The position numbers were made by a program, and so were the translations under genes. From IMG/VR virus record IMGVR_UViG_3300029267_004887, positions 1 to 64,000 of that record: DNA of 64,000 nt; one strand, 5' to 3'. The stretch is from a virus. Shown here in pieces: positions 1 through 7,377 of the stretch. The notes under the pieces are model-generated. The model saw only the letters and a program-made list of their open reading frames with translations, did not search any database and had not been told where the DNA came from. Every line of letters starts with the position of its first letter. Within the stretch, counting starts at the first letter, position 1.

Positions 1-112
1 AGGGGGGGAACACTAGGGGGAAAATACCAGGGGGGGAACACTAGGGGGAAAATACCAGGGGGGGAACACTAGGGGGAAAATACCAGGGGGGGAACACTAG
101 GGGGAATATCAG
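1..112. repeat. G-rich 28-bp tandem repeat
   Basis: Three full 28-bp units (1-28, 29-56, 57-84) and a fourth that decays near position 110. Each unit has a run of seven G and a run of five G separated by AACACTA and AAAATACCA. There are no unique spacers, so it is not a CRISPR. The array starts at the window edge, so its real copy number is unknown. The plus-strand G runs could form G-quadruplexes; an origin, terminus or recombination role is only a guess. Confidence 0.9.
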
Positions 113-134
113 AAGGGGTACTGGATCCCACAAA

Positions 135-254
135 GGTGTTTGAAATATTTGAAGGGGAATACCAGAAGGGGAACACCAGGGGGTACGGGATCTCACAAAG
201 GTGTTTGAAAATATTTGAAGGGGAATACCAGAAGGGTGTTTGAAAATATTTGAA
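135..254. repeat. Degenerate AT/G repeat with GGTGTTTGAAA core
   Basis: Three copies of a core close to GGTGTTTGAAAATATTTGAA begin at 135, 200 and 235; the first lacks one A. The first two are followed by GGGGAATACCAGAAGGG, which relates this block to the G-rich array on its left. No gene is visible in 113-341. Confidence 0.8.
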
Positions 255-341
255 TGTGCTTTAAAAATGCTTTGCGAGGGGAAATCGAGCTAATATGTGA
301 AGACGTGTTAATTTCAAAAATGAAACGGATGGCAGGTGATA

Positions 342-584
342 ATGAGTGTTGCGGATATACCAGATCACAGGTTGACAGCGGGGGGTACGTGGAAACATAG
401 GTCGAGCAATAATCGGGTGAAGGTGTTGAAAGTTTTTGTTCCAAGCAGCGGTGTATTTAAGGGTTCGTTGTTGGTTCAGATCAGTATTGGTGAGGGCAGG
501 ATAAGCAGGTGTTTGGCAGACGATTTTTTACAGCGGTACGAGCCGGTGGTATCTGGCGTAAAAAATGAAATTGTGTGCATTTAA
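342..584 (+). CDS. Hypothetical protein, 80 aa
   Basis: First gene of the window. ATG at 342 follows GGCAGG closely; an in-frame GTG at 336 is the alternative. The N-terminal half is basic and polar (TWKHRSSNNRVKVLKVFV), followed by a predicted beta-rich stretch. No family recognised. It is separated from the next gene by 38 bp, which carries that gene's strong ribosome-binding site. Confidence 0.5.
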   Translation: MSVADIPDHRLTAGGTWKHRSSNNRVKVLKVFVPSSGVFKGSLLVQISIGEGRISRCLADDFLQRYEPVVSGVKNEIVCI

Positions 585-622
585 TGTTTGTGTTAGCTTT
601 CTAACAAGCAAGGAGGCGAACC

Positions 623-850
623 ATGGCTAAAATCCACTATTCCGGGGCGGTTAGAACGTCGAGGACGAAAATCCTACCGGGTTGGGCTGCGTGCTGCTCT
701 GGCCTGAAGGCCGACAAGATACGTGCCGACGGGAATAACACCGCAGATCCCGACAAGGTTACGTGTGCATCGTGCCTGCGTGTGATGGCCAAGGATAAGA
801 GCATTTTCAGCATAAAGCACGAGGACCCTTGTGCTTTGGGGCATGAGTGA
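623..850 (+). CDS. Small cysteine-containing protein, 75 aa
   Basis: ATG at 623 is preceded by AAGGAGG, a strong ribosome-binding site. Basic N-terminus, a CC pair near residue 24, a CASC motif near residue 48 and a further Cys near the C-terminus, so metal binding is possible. The stop overlaps the start of the next gene by one base, implying translational coupling. Function unknown. Confidence 0.65.
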   Translation: MAKIHYSGAVRTSRTKILPGWAACCSGLKADKIRADGNNTADPDKVTCASCLRVMAKDKSIFSIKHEDPCALGHE

Positions 851-1128
851 TGAAACCTCCGGTTTGCCGCATATGTCTGGCCGAGGATCTGGTGCGCGTT
901 GCCAAGACAATTGACATGCCTGATCGTGGGGTGCTCGTCACGGCGTCAGTGGATATGCGAAGGCGTCGGGGGTGTGTCCACCTTGCGGAAGATGGCGAGG
1001 GCAACCTCGCCGGTCTGTGGTGTTGGACCGCGTGCGGCAAACGGAGCGATTATCACTCTACATGCGCCAATCCAGATCACGTCAATTGCGACTTGTGTAG
1101 ATCACGCCGCAGGCTCGATGAGTTATGA
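850..1128 (+). CDS. Cysteine-rich (zinc-ribbon-like) small protein, 92 aa
   Basis: The start is ATG 850, overlapping the previous stop (a GTG at 847 is the alternative). It has a CRIC pair at the N-terminus, C/H clusters around residues 55-75 and a CDLC pair near the end, consistent with one or two zinc sites. It is the second of two adjacent small Cys-rich genes and overlaps the next start (ATG 1125). No family identified. Confidence 0.6.
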   Translation: MKPPVCRICLAEDLVRVAKTIDMPDRGVLVTASVDMRRRRGCVHLAEDGEGNLAGLWCWTACGKRSDYHSTCANPDHVNCDLCRSRRRLDEL

Positions 1129-1349
1129 CCATGACGCGATCAAAGTTGAACAGCAAAGAATGCGAGGTCAAAATGACCCGAGTAGAGGCGAGGAAGATGG
1201 CTCACAGGTGTGCGTTTCATTTACTGAACAATGGTCACAATAATGAGTTTTTGTACGAGGACGAAGATCTCGATGAGAAGGATCAGGAGAGGCTTCAGTT
1301 GGCGTGGGATGATTTGCTGGAGAGGTTGAGGAAGACAGGAGAAAGCTGA
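1125..1349 (+). CDS. Hypothetical charged protein, 74 aa
   Basis: The start overlaps the preceding stop; an internal ATG at 1173 is also possible. The C-terminal two thirds are strongly acidic then helical (LYEDEDLDEKDQERLQLAW). The last base of the stop codon is the A of the next ATG, so it is probably co-translated with the DUF5131 gene. Function unknown. Confidence 0.55.
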   Translation: MTMTRSKLNSKECEVKMTRVEARKMAHRCAFHLLNNGHNNEFLYEDEDLDEKDQERLQLAWDDLLERLRKTGES

Positions 1350-2236
1350 TGGGTAGAAGCAAGATTGAGTGGACGGACAAAACGTGGTCAGTAACGACGG
1401 GATGCACCTGGATGAGCGCTGGGTGTGACAATTGTTTCGCAGAGCGGATGGCAAAGAGACTCCAAACGATGGGTCACAAAAAGTACGAGCATGGGTTCGA
1501 CGTTGTTGAGCATATGGGATTACTTGAGCAGCCGTTCCACTGGAGGAAGCCGTGCAGGGTGTTTGTCAGCTCGATGGGGGATTTGTTTCACGCTGACATA
1601 TCGGATGAGTTTGTTGCAGCGGTATTTGGCACGATGGCTGCGAATCCACATTTGACATTTCAGATTTTGACCAAGCGTCCTCTCAGTATGATTAAGTGGT
1701 TTAATTGGTTAAAGAGTCGAATGTATTCTGAGAGTTCTTTAGCCATGGGATGTATTAAGGAGCTGGAGAAGATTGTTGGTTCTTCTGTGATAGTGGCATC
1801 TGATTTTGACATACCGATTCCTTGGCCTTTGCCTAATGTGTGGTTGGGCGTAACGGGTGAGGATCAAAGGGAGGTTGACTGGCGCGTACCGTCGTTATTG
1901 AAATGTCCAGCGGTGTTACATTTTATCAGCTGTGAGCCGATGTTGGGGCCGATAGAATTACAGCATGAGCGAGGTTGGTTAGAGCCGTTTTTTGAAACCG
2001 ATCCAATGCTTAACAAGACTCCAAGATTGAACTGGGTAATTTGCGGGTGTGAGAGTGGGCCGAGTCGAAGGTATACGCGAAAGGAGTGGGTGAAGTCGTT
2101 GCGGGATCAATGTGTAACGGCGGGGACACCGTTTTTCTTGAAACAGCTAGGGGGGGTACGGCCTAAAGATAAGATAATAAAGATGCCTGAGTTGGGTGGC
2201 AGCGTATGGGGTCAATTTCCGGAAGGTATTTGTTAA
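1349..2236 (+). CDS. DUF5131 (phage Gp37/Gp68 family) protein
   Basis: 295 aa. It shows the family's typical opening SKIEWTDKTWSVTTGCT followed by CDNCFAERMAKR, so a C...CxxC cluster lies around residues 19-30. It also has the conserved blocks VFVSSMGDLFH and FQILTKRP, and later WLGVTGEDQREVDWRVPSLL, HFISCEPMLGPI and VICGCESGPSRR. This family (Pfam Gp37_Gp68) is widespread in phages and has a radical-SAM-like cysteine arrangement; its reaction is not established. The length is near the family norm. It follows the small 1125-1349 gene without a gap. Confidence 0.88.
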   Translation: MGRSKIEWTDKTWSVTTGCTWMSAGCDNCFAERMAKRLQTMGHKKYEHGFDVVEHMGLLEQPFHWRKPCRVFVSSMGDLFHADISDEFVAAVFGTMAANPHLTFQILTKRPLSMIKWFNWLKSRMYSESSLAMGCIKELEKIVGSSVIVASDFDIPIPWPLPNVWLGVTGEDQREVDWRVPSLLKCPAVLHFISCEPMLGPIELQHERGWLEPFFETDPMLNKTPRLNWVICGCESGPSRRYTRKEWVKSLRDQCVTAGTPFFLKQLGGVRPKDKIIKMPELGGSVWGQFPEGIC

Positions 2237-2286
2237 GTGGTTATATAAGTTAACACATAGTTACCAGTTATCGAACGCACCGTAAA

Positions 2287-2317
2287 GCCCCGTTCTTCAG
2301 AGCGGGGAGGATGTCAA
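2287..2317 (+). mobile_element. IS200/IS605-type right-end hairpin remnant (omega-RNA-like)
   Basis: CCCCGTTC-TTCA-GAGCGGGG forms an 8-bp stem (one G-U pair) with a TTCA loop, followed directly by AGGATGTCAA. This arrangement closely matches, from memory, the hairpin at the right end of IS200/IS605-family TnpB elements, which is also the 3' part of the omega RNA. No tnpB or tnpA lies nearby, so it would be a remnant or a non-autonomous end. It lies in the 113-bp gap after the DUF5131 gene, which holds no gene. Confidence 0.45.
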
Positions 2318-2355
2318 TGGTTGGATGAGCAAACCAGTAAGATGAGTGAGTGAAA

Positions 2356-2550
2356 ATGTTCATAGTCGAGTTGGTACCTGGTGCTTGGTATGTTCCGTGG
2401 GCATATCCTCCAAGGGATTGTTTTCCAGGCTGTACGATGATTAGGGCGAATGCAAGGCGGTATTCTCGCAAGCAGGATGCCAAGGCAGCGCTGACGAGAG
2501 CGAGAAAACACAAGTCGTATTCGAAAGCCAAAATAGTAGAGGTGGATTGA
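2356..2550 (+). CDS. Hypothetical protein, 64 aa
   Basis: ATG 2356 is chosen; GTG 2350 is an equal alternative because neither has a clear ribosome-binding site. N-terminal beta-like segment with WYVPWAYPP and two Cys, then a basic helix (RANARRYSRKQDAKAALTRA). It sits directly after the IS605-like hairpin and before the first copy of a 30-bp repeat. Function unknown. Confidence 0.5.
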   Translation: MFIVELVPGAWYVPWAYPPRDCFPGCTMIRANARRYSRKQDAKAALTRARKHKSYSKAKIVEVD

Positions 2551-2561
2551 ACATCTTTGAG

Positions 2562-2591
2562 AGGTGAGTGGATGGTTGAGATAAGAAAAGA
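2562..2591. repeat. 30-bp direct repeat, left copy
   Basis: Identical over 30 bp to 2989-3018. It contains the leader, start codon and first codons of the MazG-like gene that really begins at 2999. The two copies flank the gene at 2607-3011. Confidence 0.95.
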
Positions 2592-2610
2592 TACAGGAGT
2601 GTGCAAGTGA
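2572..2610 (+). pseudogene. Duplicated start of the MazG-like gene (12-codon stub)
   Basis: ATG 2572 opens MVEIRK exactly as in the gene at 2999, but after the repeat ends the frame reads DTGVCK and stops at 2608. It looks like the scar of an insertion or duplication. It could still act as a short upstream reading frame coupled to the GTG start at 2607, which its stop overlaps. Confidence 0.6.
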
Positions 2611-3011
2611 TAAGTGAAACTATATCCGTAGATCATGTGATTGAAGTTTTGAATCGGGCTACAGAGAGTGACAAAAGTGCAATCCTTGCGTTGGTGAATA
2701 CGCGAGTATTTTGCAATCGGAAGTTGGCAGATGATCCTACCATCCAGGTGCGAGACACCCTTGATGGGACGTATCTTGTTGGCGTTCTCGGTATACTCAA
2801 TGGTTTGTTTGGTGTGGACAAGTCTGGATACGGGGCAATTGCAATCGAGTATGAAGTTGTTTGTCCAGAAGGTCATGTGGTTGAAAATGGTAAGGTTGTA
2901 GGTCACCAATGTACTGAGTGCGGGAGGTCTTTGGAGTTAGGTTCTTTTTTGGGGTTTAGGAGAATGAGAAGAGAGGATTTAAAAGGACAGGTGAGTGGAT
3001 GGTTGAGATAA
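2607..3011 (+). CDS. Hypothetical protein with C-terminal CxxC pair, 134 aa
   Basis: GTG 2607 lies 7 bases after AGGAG; GTG 2601 is too close to that site. The N-terminal half looks alpha-helical (VDHVIEVLNRATESDKSAI), and the C-terminal half has C-P-E-G-H and C-T-E-C, a possible zinc ribbon. The last codons (VSGWLR) are read from the right copy of the 30-bp repeat, so the gene's 3' end is made of the duplicated leader of the next gene. It is apparently an inserted cassette. Function unknown. Confidence 0.6.
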   Translation: MISETISVDHVIEVLNRATESDKSAILALVNTRVFCNRKLADDPTIQVRDTLDGTYLVGVLGILNGLFGVDKSGYGAIAIEYEVVCPEGHVVENGKVVGHQCTECGRSLELGSFLGFRRMRREDLKGQVSGWLR

Positions 3012-3018
3012 GAAAAGA
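2989..3018. repeat. 30-bp direct repeat, right copy
   Basis: Right copy of the 2562-2591 repeat. It overlaps the end of the inserted gene and the start of the MazG-like gene. Confidence 0.95.
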
Positions 3019-3268
3019 GATCATGGATTTTGCATTGGCTATGGAGAAGAAAATACAGAAGCATGATGGGGACAGGGGCGATGAGTGGAAAGAGGAGTCG
3101 GTATCGTGGCTCATTGGTCGTCTTGGAGATGAGGTAGACGAATTGTGTACGGCTTATTTCGAGGGGGAGTCTGACTCAGATATTTGTTTGGAGGCAGTAG
3201 ATGTGGGTGCGTTTGCGATGTTTGTTTATCACCGCATGATGGGTCGTCAGAAAGAAGGAGTGAGATGA
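2999..3268 (+). CDS. MazG-like nucleotide pyrophosphohydrolase
   Basis: 89 aa, all-alpha. The order is an FALAMEKKIQKHD helix, a WLIGRLGDEVDELCTAYF helix carrying the E-x-x-E/D-type pair, and LEAVDVGAFAMFVYHRM carrying the second E-x-x-D. This is the metal-binding layout of MazG-type NTP pyrophosphohydrolases, which hydrolyse (d)NTPs to NMP and PPi. The length fits single-domain phage members. The first eight codons are duplicated upstream at 2572. It overlaps the next gene by four bases. Confidence 0.6.
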   Translation: MVEIRKEIMDFALAMEKKIQKHDGDRGDEWKEESVSWLIGRLGDEVDELCTAYFEGESDSDICLEAVDVGAFAMFVYHRMMGRQKEGVR

Positions 3269-4011
3269 GCGAGTATCCGTTGTTGATCAGTGCTGGGTTG
3301 ATACCTCCTACTCTTAGTTGGGATAAGACTATGACGAGGAGGATACTTCGGTCACAGCCGCCGACTGGTGCTCCTGTTGTTGTTTCTCCGTGGGAGCCTG
3401 GAGTAACGGCGTACGAGCCCGGTGAATTTGGTATTTACAGAGAGGGTAAACCACCTGGTCAGTGGGGGCTGGAGAAGGTCATCAAATGTCCGTATGGAAC
3501 TCGGGGAGATATTTTGTGGGTGAGGGAGGAGTGGATAGCTAACCCTGCCTATAACCACATTGCTCCAAGGGATATTCTGGATATGTTGAAGGAGATAAGA
3601 TCTGCTGTACAGATAGAATATCGGGCAGGCAGGTACGATCCGTTACCAGAAGATCCCAATCATGGTCCGTGGGGGTCGACCGAGAATCGATGGCGACGTT
3701 CGATACACATGCCGAGGTGGGCGAGTCGGATAGATTTGTACGTCATGAATACGAGAGTGGAGCGGTTACAAGCGATCAGTCACGAGGATGCAATAGCAGA
3801 GGGTGCACCGCGTTGTCCAGAATTGAACAACTATGGGACTGGGAGTATTTACAGAGATTGGTTTGCAGAGAAGTGGGATTCGATTAACAAAAAAAGACCG
3901 GGATGTTTGTGGAAAGATAATCCGTTGGTGTGGGTCGTCGAGTTTTCGGTTGAGAAGGTTAGAGAGAGTTGGGAGATCGAAGAGGCGATTGAAGAAAGGT
4001 TGAGAGGATGA
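3265..4011 (+). CDS. ASCH/PUA-like phage protein
   Basis: 248 aa from ATG 3265, just after AAGGAG. Conserved landmarks: TMTRRI, CPYGTRGDILWVREEW, the YRAG block, HMPRWASRIDLYVMNTRVERLQ, ISHEDAIAEGAP, and a WDSIN...WKDNPLVWVVEF ending. This combination is typical of a widespread phage/prophage protein that is often assigned to the ASCH/PUA-like fold. It probably binds nucleic acid, but its role is not established. It is coupled by 4-base overlaps to both neighbours. Confidence 0.6.
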   Translation: MSEYPLLISAGLIPPTLSWDKTMTRRILRSQPPTGAPVVVSPWEPGVTAYEPGEFGIYREGKPPGQWGLEKVIKCPYGTRGDILWVREEWIANPAYNHIAPRDILDMLKEIRSAVQIEYRAGRYDPLPEDPNHGPWGSTENRWRRSIHMPRWASRIDLYVMNTRVERLQAISHEDAIAEGAPRCPELNNYGTGSIYRDWFAEKWDSINKKRPGCLWKDNPLVWVVEFSVEKVRESWEIEEAIEERLRG

Positions 4012-4511
4012 GTTTATATACGACTAGTGACATGAAGGATTTTTTATTGCGATGCGAGAAATTTTTCAATGTTGCCCGTCATGCATCAAAGAAATTATTG
4101 GTAGGGTATACGCGGGGACAGATAGGCAAAGAAAGTGAGTTTGATGATCTGATTGGGTTCTGCGAGAAGGGGGGAGAGAATAGTTTGAATCGATTAACAA
4201 TCGATATTGCGAAGTATTTAGAAGACGATGCTTTTTTCGTTATCGACTATGACAAAGAATCTGACACTGTTGTAGATATGCTGGCATCGCGTAACAGCGA
4301 GTTACAGGATCAGTTGAATCAAATGACGTCGGCTAGAGCGTTTGCTTTAGGTGATGTGGAGCGTAAAAGAACAGAGATTCAAAAGTTGAAAGAGATGCTG
4401 TTTGCGAGGGAGCATTTTAACAAGTTACAAGAGGAGGAACTCAGTAGGATAGTCAAGTGTTTGAAGGAGAATAATTTAGATCTGTCTTCTTTGAATCCAA
4501 AGGGGGATTGA
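4008..4511 (+). CDS. Hypothetical coiled-coil protein, 167 aa
   Basis: ATG 4008 overlaps the previous stop. Residues about 90-150 form a long charged helix (SELQDQLNQMTSARAF and a following KRTEIQKLKEML segment), probably a coiled coil. The N-terminal half is globular with no motif. Function unknown. Confidence 0.6.
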   Translation: MSLYTTSDMKDFLLRCEKFFNVARHASKKLLVGYTRGQIGKESEFDDLIGFCEKGGENSLNRLTIDIAKYLEDDAFFVIDYDKESDTVVDMLASRNSELQDQLNQMTSARAFALGDVERKRTEIQKLKEMLFAREHFNKLQEEELSRIVKCLKENNLDLSSLNPKGD

Positions 4512-4512
4512 G

Positions 4513-5064
4513 TTGATAACGATAGAGAAACTTGATGAATGGAAGGCGTGTGGGCGTCGTGATAGTGGCATGTATTCAGATGAAAAACTCGCGATAATAT
4601 TTAACGGACGTCAATCATTGACACCGTTGGAGGTTCTGCATTTGGATATTCGTATGGTGGATCGGTTGTGGGTAGTGTTACGTAGAGATGTTGTTGGGGT
4701 GGAAATTTGTGCGAGGCATAGAGGAGTTTGTGCTGATCGTGTTGTTGAAAAGTATGCTCTCTGTTGTGGTGAACGTAATATAGAGCAGTGGGCGAAGGAA
4801 TGGCTTAGTGGTGTTGATCGTTCTATGGAAAGATTGTTTTTGATGATGGGCTTGGAACGAGTTATGACAAATTCTGTGATTAAGTTGGCAATAGACGTGG
4901 CGATGTTTTCGATTAGTTCTGAGAAGCGATCATCGTGGGATACAACAGTAGTGGCACGGTCGGTGGAGTGGGCAGCCGCGAGGGAAAATACGATTTATGC
5001 ACGGGAAGCAGTAGAGGCCGAGGGGCAATGGCAACTTGATCGGTTGATTGAAATGTTGAGATAG
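4513..5064 (+). CDS. Hypothetical protein, 183 aa
   Basis: TTG start at 4513, one base after the previous stop. The opening KLDEWKACGRRDSGM resembles a recurrent N-terminal pattern of phage proteins of unknown role. The rest is largely alpha-helical, with Cys at about residues 73, 80, 89 and 90. No catalytic motif seen. Confidence 0.6.
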   Translation: MITIEKLDEWKACGRRDSGMYSDEKLAIIFNGRQSLTPLEVLHLDIRMVDRLWVVLRRDVVGVEICARHRGVCADRVVEKYALCCGERNIEQWAKEWLSGVDRSMERLFLMMGLERVMTNSVIKLAIDVAMFSISSEKRSSWDTTVVARSVEWAAARENTIYAREAVEAEGQWQLDRLIEMLR

Positions 5065-5073
5065 GGATACAGA

Positions 5074-6036
5074 ATGAAACTCAAAAAAACGTATACGTCG
5101 GGAAACTTGGTAAACAGGTTGCGAAAGAGATATGACGACAAGCAGAGGCATTCGTTGTTCGAGCAGGTAGCCAACGGCACGGGGTACAGGTGTAGGAGTT
5201 GGGTTGACGTCGTCGTGGTAGATTTGTGGCCTTCTGATGGTTTCACCAAGCGAGCGTTTGAGATAAAGATCTCCAGGGCGGATTTTTTGAACGAGCTGAA
5301 GAATCCTAAAAAAAATGCTTGGGCAAGGGAGTACTGCAACGAGTTTTGGTATGTGGCTCCATCGAATGTCGTCAAGGAGGAGGAGTTGCCGGAAGGGGCG
5401 GGTTGGATGTGTCCTCGTGGAGAAGAGCAGTTGATGGTCAAACGACATGCTGCTCGAAAGGCTGAACCGACGTTGGATAATATGTTTGTAGCCAGCTTAG
5501 CTCGTTCGATGCAGAAGGAGAGGGGCAAGGCTGTCCAGGAAGCAGCGGCGCGAGTGTTACAGGAGAGCCCGTTACATCTTGGGGCTGTGGCGGGTATGCG
5601 TGCGGTAGAGAGGTTCCTCAAAGAGCATGGACGGTCGACATGGCCGAATCAGAATCATAAGGATTTTGAAAACAATGTTTATTCGGAGTTGCATAAGGCG
5701 ACGGCTGATAATGGGGTGGAGAAGCAGAGAGCGCATATAGTTAGATGGTTGGATACTTTTCAGCAGCATTTATTTGGTATGTATGACGTCATGACAGTTT
5801 TGACATGTGCAAACTTACTTGAGACGGACGAGCTTGGTAATTTTCTGTATCGAGATTGGGACATCAATAGTAGTGCGATCTTGAGCAAAGAGAAGATGCT
5901 GAAAAAGAAGGGTGGGAAGAGATTGAATAGACGGTTGGAAGATCAGCACGAGTCGTTTGAGAAGATCCGGGAGCGTGTTACTTCTTTGTTGGCCGGGTAC
6001 GAAGATACGAGATCGTATCCAAGGAGGAAAAGGTGA
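5074..6036 (+). CDS. PD-(D/E)XK-like (MmcB-type) nuclease domain protein
   Basis: 320 aa. Residues about 10-110 contain RSWVDVVVVDLWPSDGF followed by AFEIKISRADFLNELK. The D...E-x-K arrangement and the following DF match MmcB/PD-(D/E)XK nuclease folds linked to DNA repair or processing. The C-terminal 200 residues are helical and unrecognised. It sits immediately upstream of a DNA methyltransferase with a 4-base overlap. A restriction-like pairing is conceivable, but a repair or DNA-processing role is equally possible. Confidence 0.55.
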   Translation: MKLKKTYTSGNLVNRLRKRYDDKQRHSLFEQVANGTGYRCRSWVDVVVVDLWPSDGFTKRAFEIKISRADFLNELKNPKKNAWAREYCNEFWYVAPSNVVKEEELPEGAGWMCPRGEEQLMVKRHAARKAEPTLDNMFVASLARSMQKERGKAVQEAAARVLQESPLHLGAVAGMRAVERFLKEHGRSTWPNQNHKDFENNVYSELHKATADNGVEKQRAHIVRWLDTFQQHLFGMYDVMTVLTCANLLETDELGNFLYRDWDINSSAILSKEKMLKKKGGKRLNRRLEDQHESFEKIRERVTSLLAGYEDTRSYPRRKR

Positions 6037-6734
6037 TTTATCCATATTATCAAGATGGAAGTTGCACCATTTATCATGCTGATTGCATGGCTGTGTTACC
6101 TCAACTTGAGGTGGTATTTGATACGGTAGATTTCATGTTGACTGATCCGCCTTATGGGCTTAACGGCGGACGTGGTAACGGAAATGCTAAGTGTGGGAAA
6201 ATGAAATATGAAATCCGGAGTGCAGGGTGGGAGGATACGGAGAAGTATGTATCTGAAGTTGTAGTGCCTATGATTAGGATGGGGATTAATATTTCAGAGC
6301 GAGCTATTGTTACTCCTGGTAATCGATGTCTATGGATGTATCCTGTTCCGGTTACAATGGGATGTTTTTTTTATCCATCATCGACAGGATGGACAGAGTG
6401 GGGACTTAACTCATTGTCTCCGATACTTTATTATGGGATAGATCCGAGACAAGGGAGGAGGGGGACGTCATCGACGGGTAGGATGGTAAACGAATTAGCT
6501 CCGAAGAATGGGCATCCTTGTCCGAAACCTTATAATTCTTGGAAGTGGTTGTTGAACAAAGGTTCGCTTGAAGGTGAGACAGTTTTGGATCCTTTTATGG
6601 GGTCTGGTACTACATTGAGAGTTGCTAAAGATCTAGGCCGCAAGGGAATTGGTATAGAGATTGAGGAGCGATATTGCGAGATAGCGGCGAAAATATTGAG
6701 TCAGGAAGTGCTCGATTTTGGACAAAGGGGATGA
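6033..6734 (+). CDS. DNA methyltransferase (N4-cytosine/N6-adenine type)
   Basis: 233 aa from GTG 6033. DPPYG at residues 38-42 is the catalytic motif IV. DPFMGSGTT from residue 186 is motif I and GIGIEIEERYCEIA the following strand, giving the circularly permuted (beta-type) order. The region between them is the short recognition part. It transfers methyl from SAM to an exocyclic amine in DNA. It is a single-subunit solitary type, smaller than most (250-300 aa). The overlap with the nuclease-like gene suggests co-translation. Confidence 0.85.
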   Translation: MIYPYYQDGSCTIYHADCMAVLPQLEVVFDTVDFMLTDPPYGLNGGRGNGNAKCGKMKYEIRSAGWEDTEKYVSEVVVPMIRMGINISERAIVTPGNRCLWMYPVPVTMGCFFYPSSTGWTEWGLNSLSPILYYGIDPRQGRRGTSSTGRMVNELAPKNGHPCPKPYNSWKWLLNKGSLEGETVLDPFMGSGTTLRVAKDLGRKGIGIEIEERYCEIAAKILSQEVLDFGQRG

Positions 6735-6738
6735 CGAG

Positions 6739-7143
6739 ATGTTAAAAAAACAAAATAAATGGGGACTCAATGATTTAACGGATGCACAGATGAACGTTGT
6801 AGAGCTTTTGTTGATGAAAGGTTTGGGGGGGAAGGTGGAAGACCTACTTCTTCATCATTTTCTAGAAAAAGCTATACAGGAGTTGAGTGTCAAAATTGTA
6901 GACCAAGGGATGATGTTGAAAGTTTTGTCGAAGATGTTGAAACCTGATGGTCCGTTTTTTGGCAAAGTTCAGCAAGGTGTGGGGGATGAAATCGGAAATA
7001 AAAATTTTGGCAGAGGGAAAGATGACTGGGGGAAAGGTGAGCGACGTAAGCGTAGGAATGGGCCGAAAAAAGATAGTTCAAAATCTTTGAAGGTTTCCAT
7101 TGGTGATATGATCAAGGCGAAGAAAGAAGAGGGTACAGGATGA
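6739..7143 (+). CDS. Hypothetical basic protein, 134 aa
   Basis: ATG 6739 follows a purine-rich GGGGATGACGAG stretch; TTG 6718 would add seven residues. N-terminal helices (LTDAQMNVVELLLMKGLGG), then a Gly/Lys-rich tail (KDDWGKGERRKRRNGPKKDS). Nucleic-acid binding is possible from charge only. Its last codons lie in the left copy of a 42-bp direct repeat. Confidence 0.55.
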   Translation: MLKKQNKWGLNDLTDAQMNVVELLLMKGLGGKVEDLLLHHFLEKAIQELSVKIVDQGMMLKVLSKMLKPDGPFFGKVQQGVGDEIGNKNFGRGKDDWGKGERRKRRNGPKKDSSKSLKVSIGDMIKAKKEEGTG

Positions 7144-7160
7144 AGATGGTGACGTTTGAG
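7119..7160. repeat. 42-bp direct repeat, left copy
   Basis: Identical to 7799-7840. It contains GAGGGTACAGG plus the ATG and first seven codons of the gene at 7820. The two copies bracket the tRNA and the gene at 7378-7752. Confidence 0.95.
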
Positions 7161-7163
7161 TAA
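7140..7163 (+). pseudogene. Duplicated 5' stub of the gene at 7820
   Basis: ATG 7140 reads MKMVTFE then TAA. The same seven codons open the full gene at 7820. This is the scar left when the tRNA cassette entered or when the region was duplicated. Confidence 0.6.
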
Positions 7164-7171
7164 TAAGAATA

Positions 7172-7244
7172 GCCTCTGTAGCTCAATTGGTAGAGCTGGG
7201 TGCTTTCAGTCCCCCGTGTCTGAGTTCGAGTCTCAGCGGAGGCG
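7172..7244 (+). tRNA. tRNA-Glu (UUC)
   Basis: 73-nt cloverleaf. The acceptor arm GCCTCTG pairs with CGGAGGC (7237-7243). The D arm is GCTC/GAGC with loop AATTGGTA, the anticodon loop is CTTTCAG with anticodon TTC, and the T arm is CTGAG-TTCGAGT-CTCAG. No CCA is encoded. The anticodon stem GGGTG/TCCCC has one T-C mismatch and one G-U pair, so it is weak. It lies inside a cassette bounded by 42-bp direct repeats. Confidence 0.88.
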
Positions 7245-7272
7245 TTGACAGTTATAGGCGATGTGCTATCAT
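7245..7272 (+). promoter_or_regulatory. Sigma70-like promoter after the tRNA
   Basis: TTGACA (7245-7250), a 16-bp spacer and TATCAT (7267-7272). It starts at the base after the tRNA discriminator and would drive the gene at 7378. Confidence 0.55.
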
Positions 7273-7377
7273 GGTTCCATGAATAGATTCACATGAATGC
7301 AAAAGATCTAGAGCCCCTCCAGTTAGTTTTTCCCCTAAGAAAGCAAGAAACCTATTATTTTGAAAAGGAGAAAGACG

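Noticed and set aside
1-112. CRISPR array
   Set aside because: The 28-bp repeats are head to tail with no unique spacers.
2268-2909. 213-aa minus-strand frame
   Set aside because: It spans the IS605-like hairpin, the repeat and two plus-strand genes; no ribosome-binding site and no recognisable motif.
6033-6734. Complete restriction-modification system with the nuclease-like gene at 5074
   Set aside because: The nuclease domain resembles MmcB-type repair proteins and there is no specificity subunit; adjacency alone is not enough.
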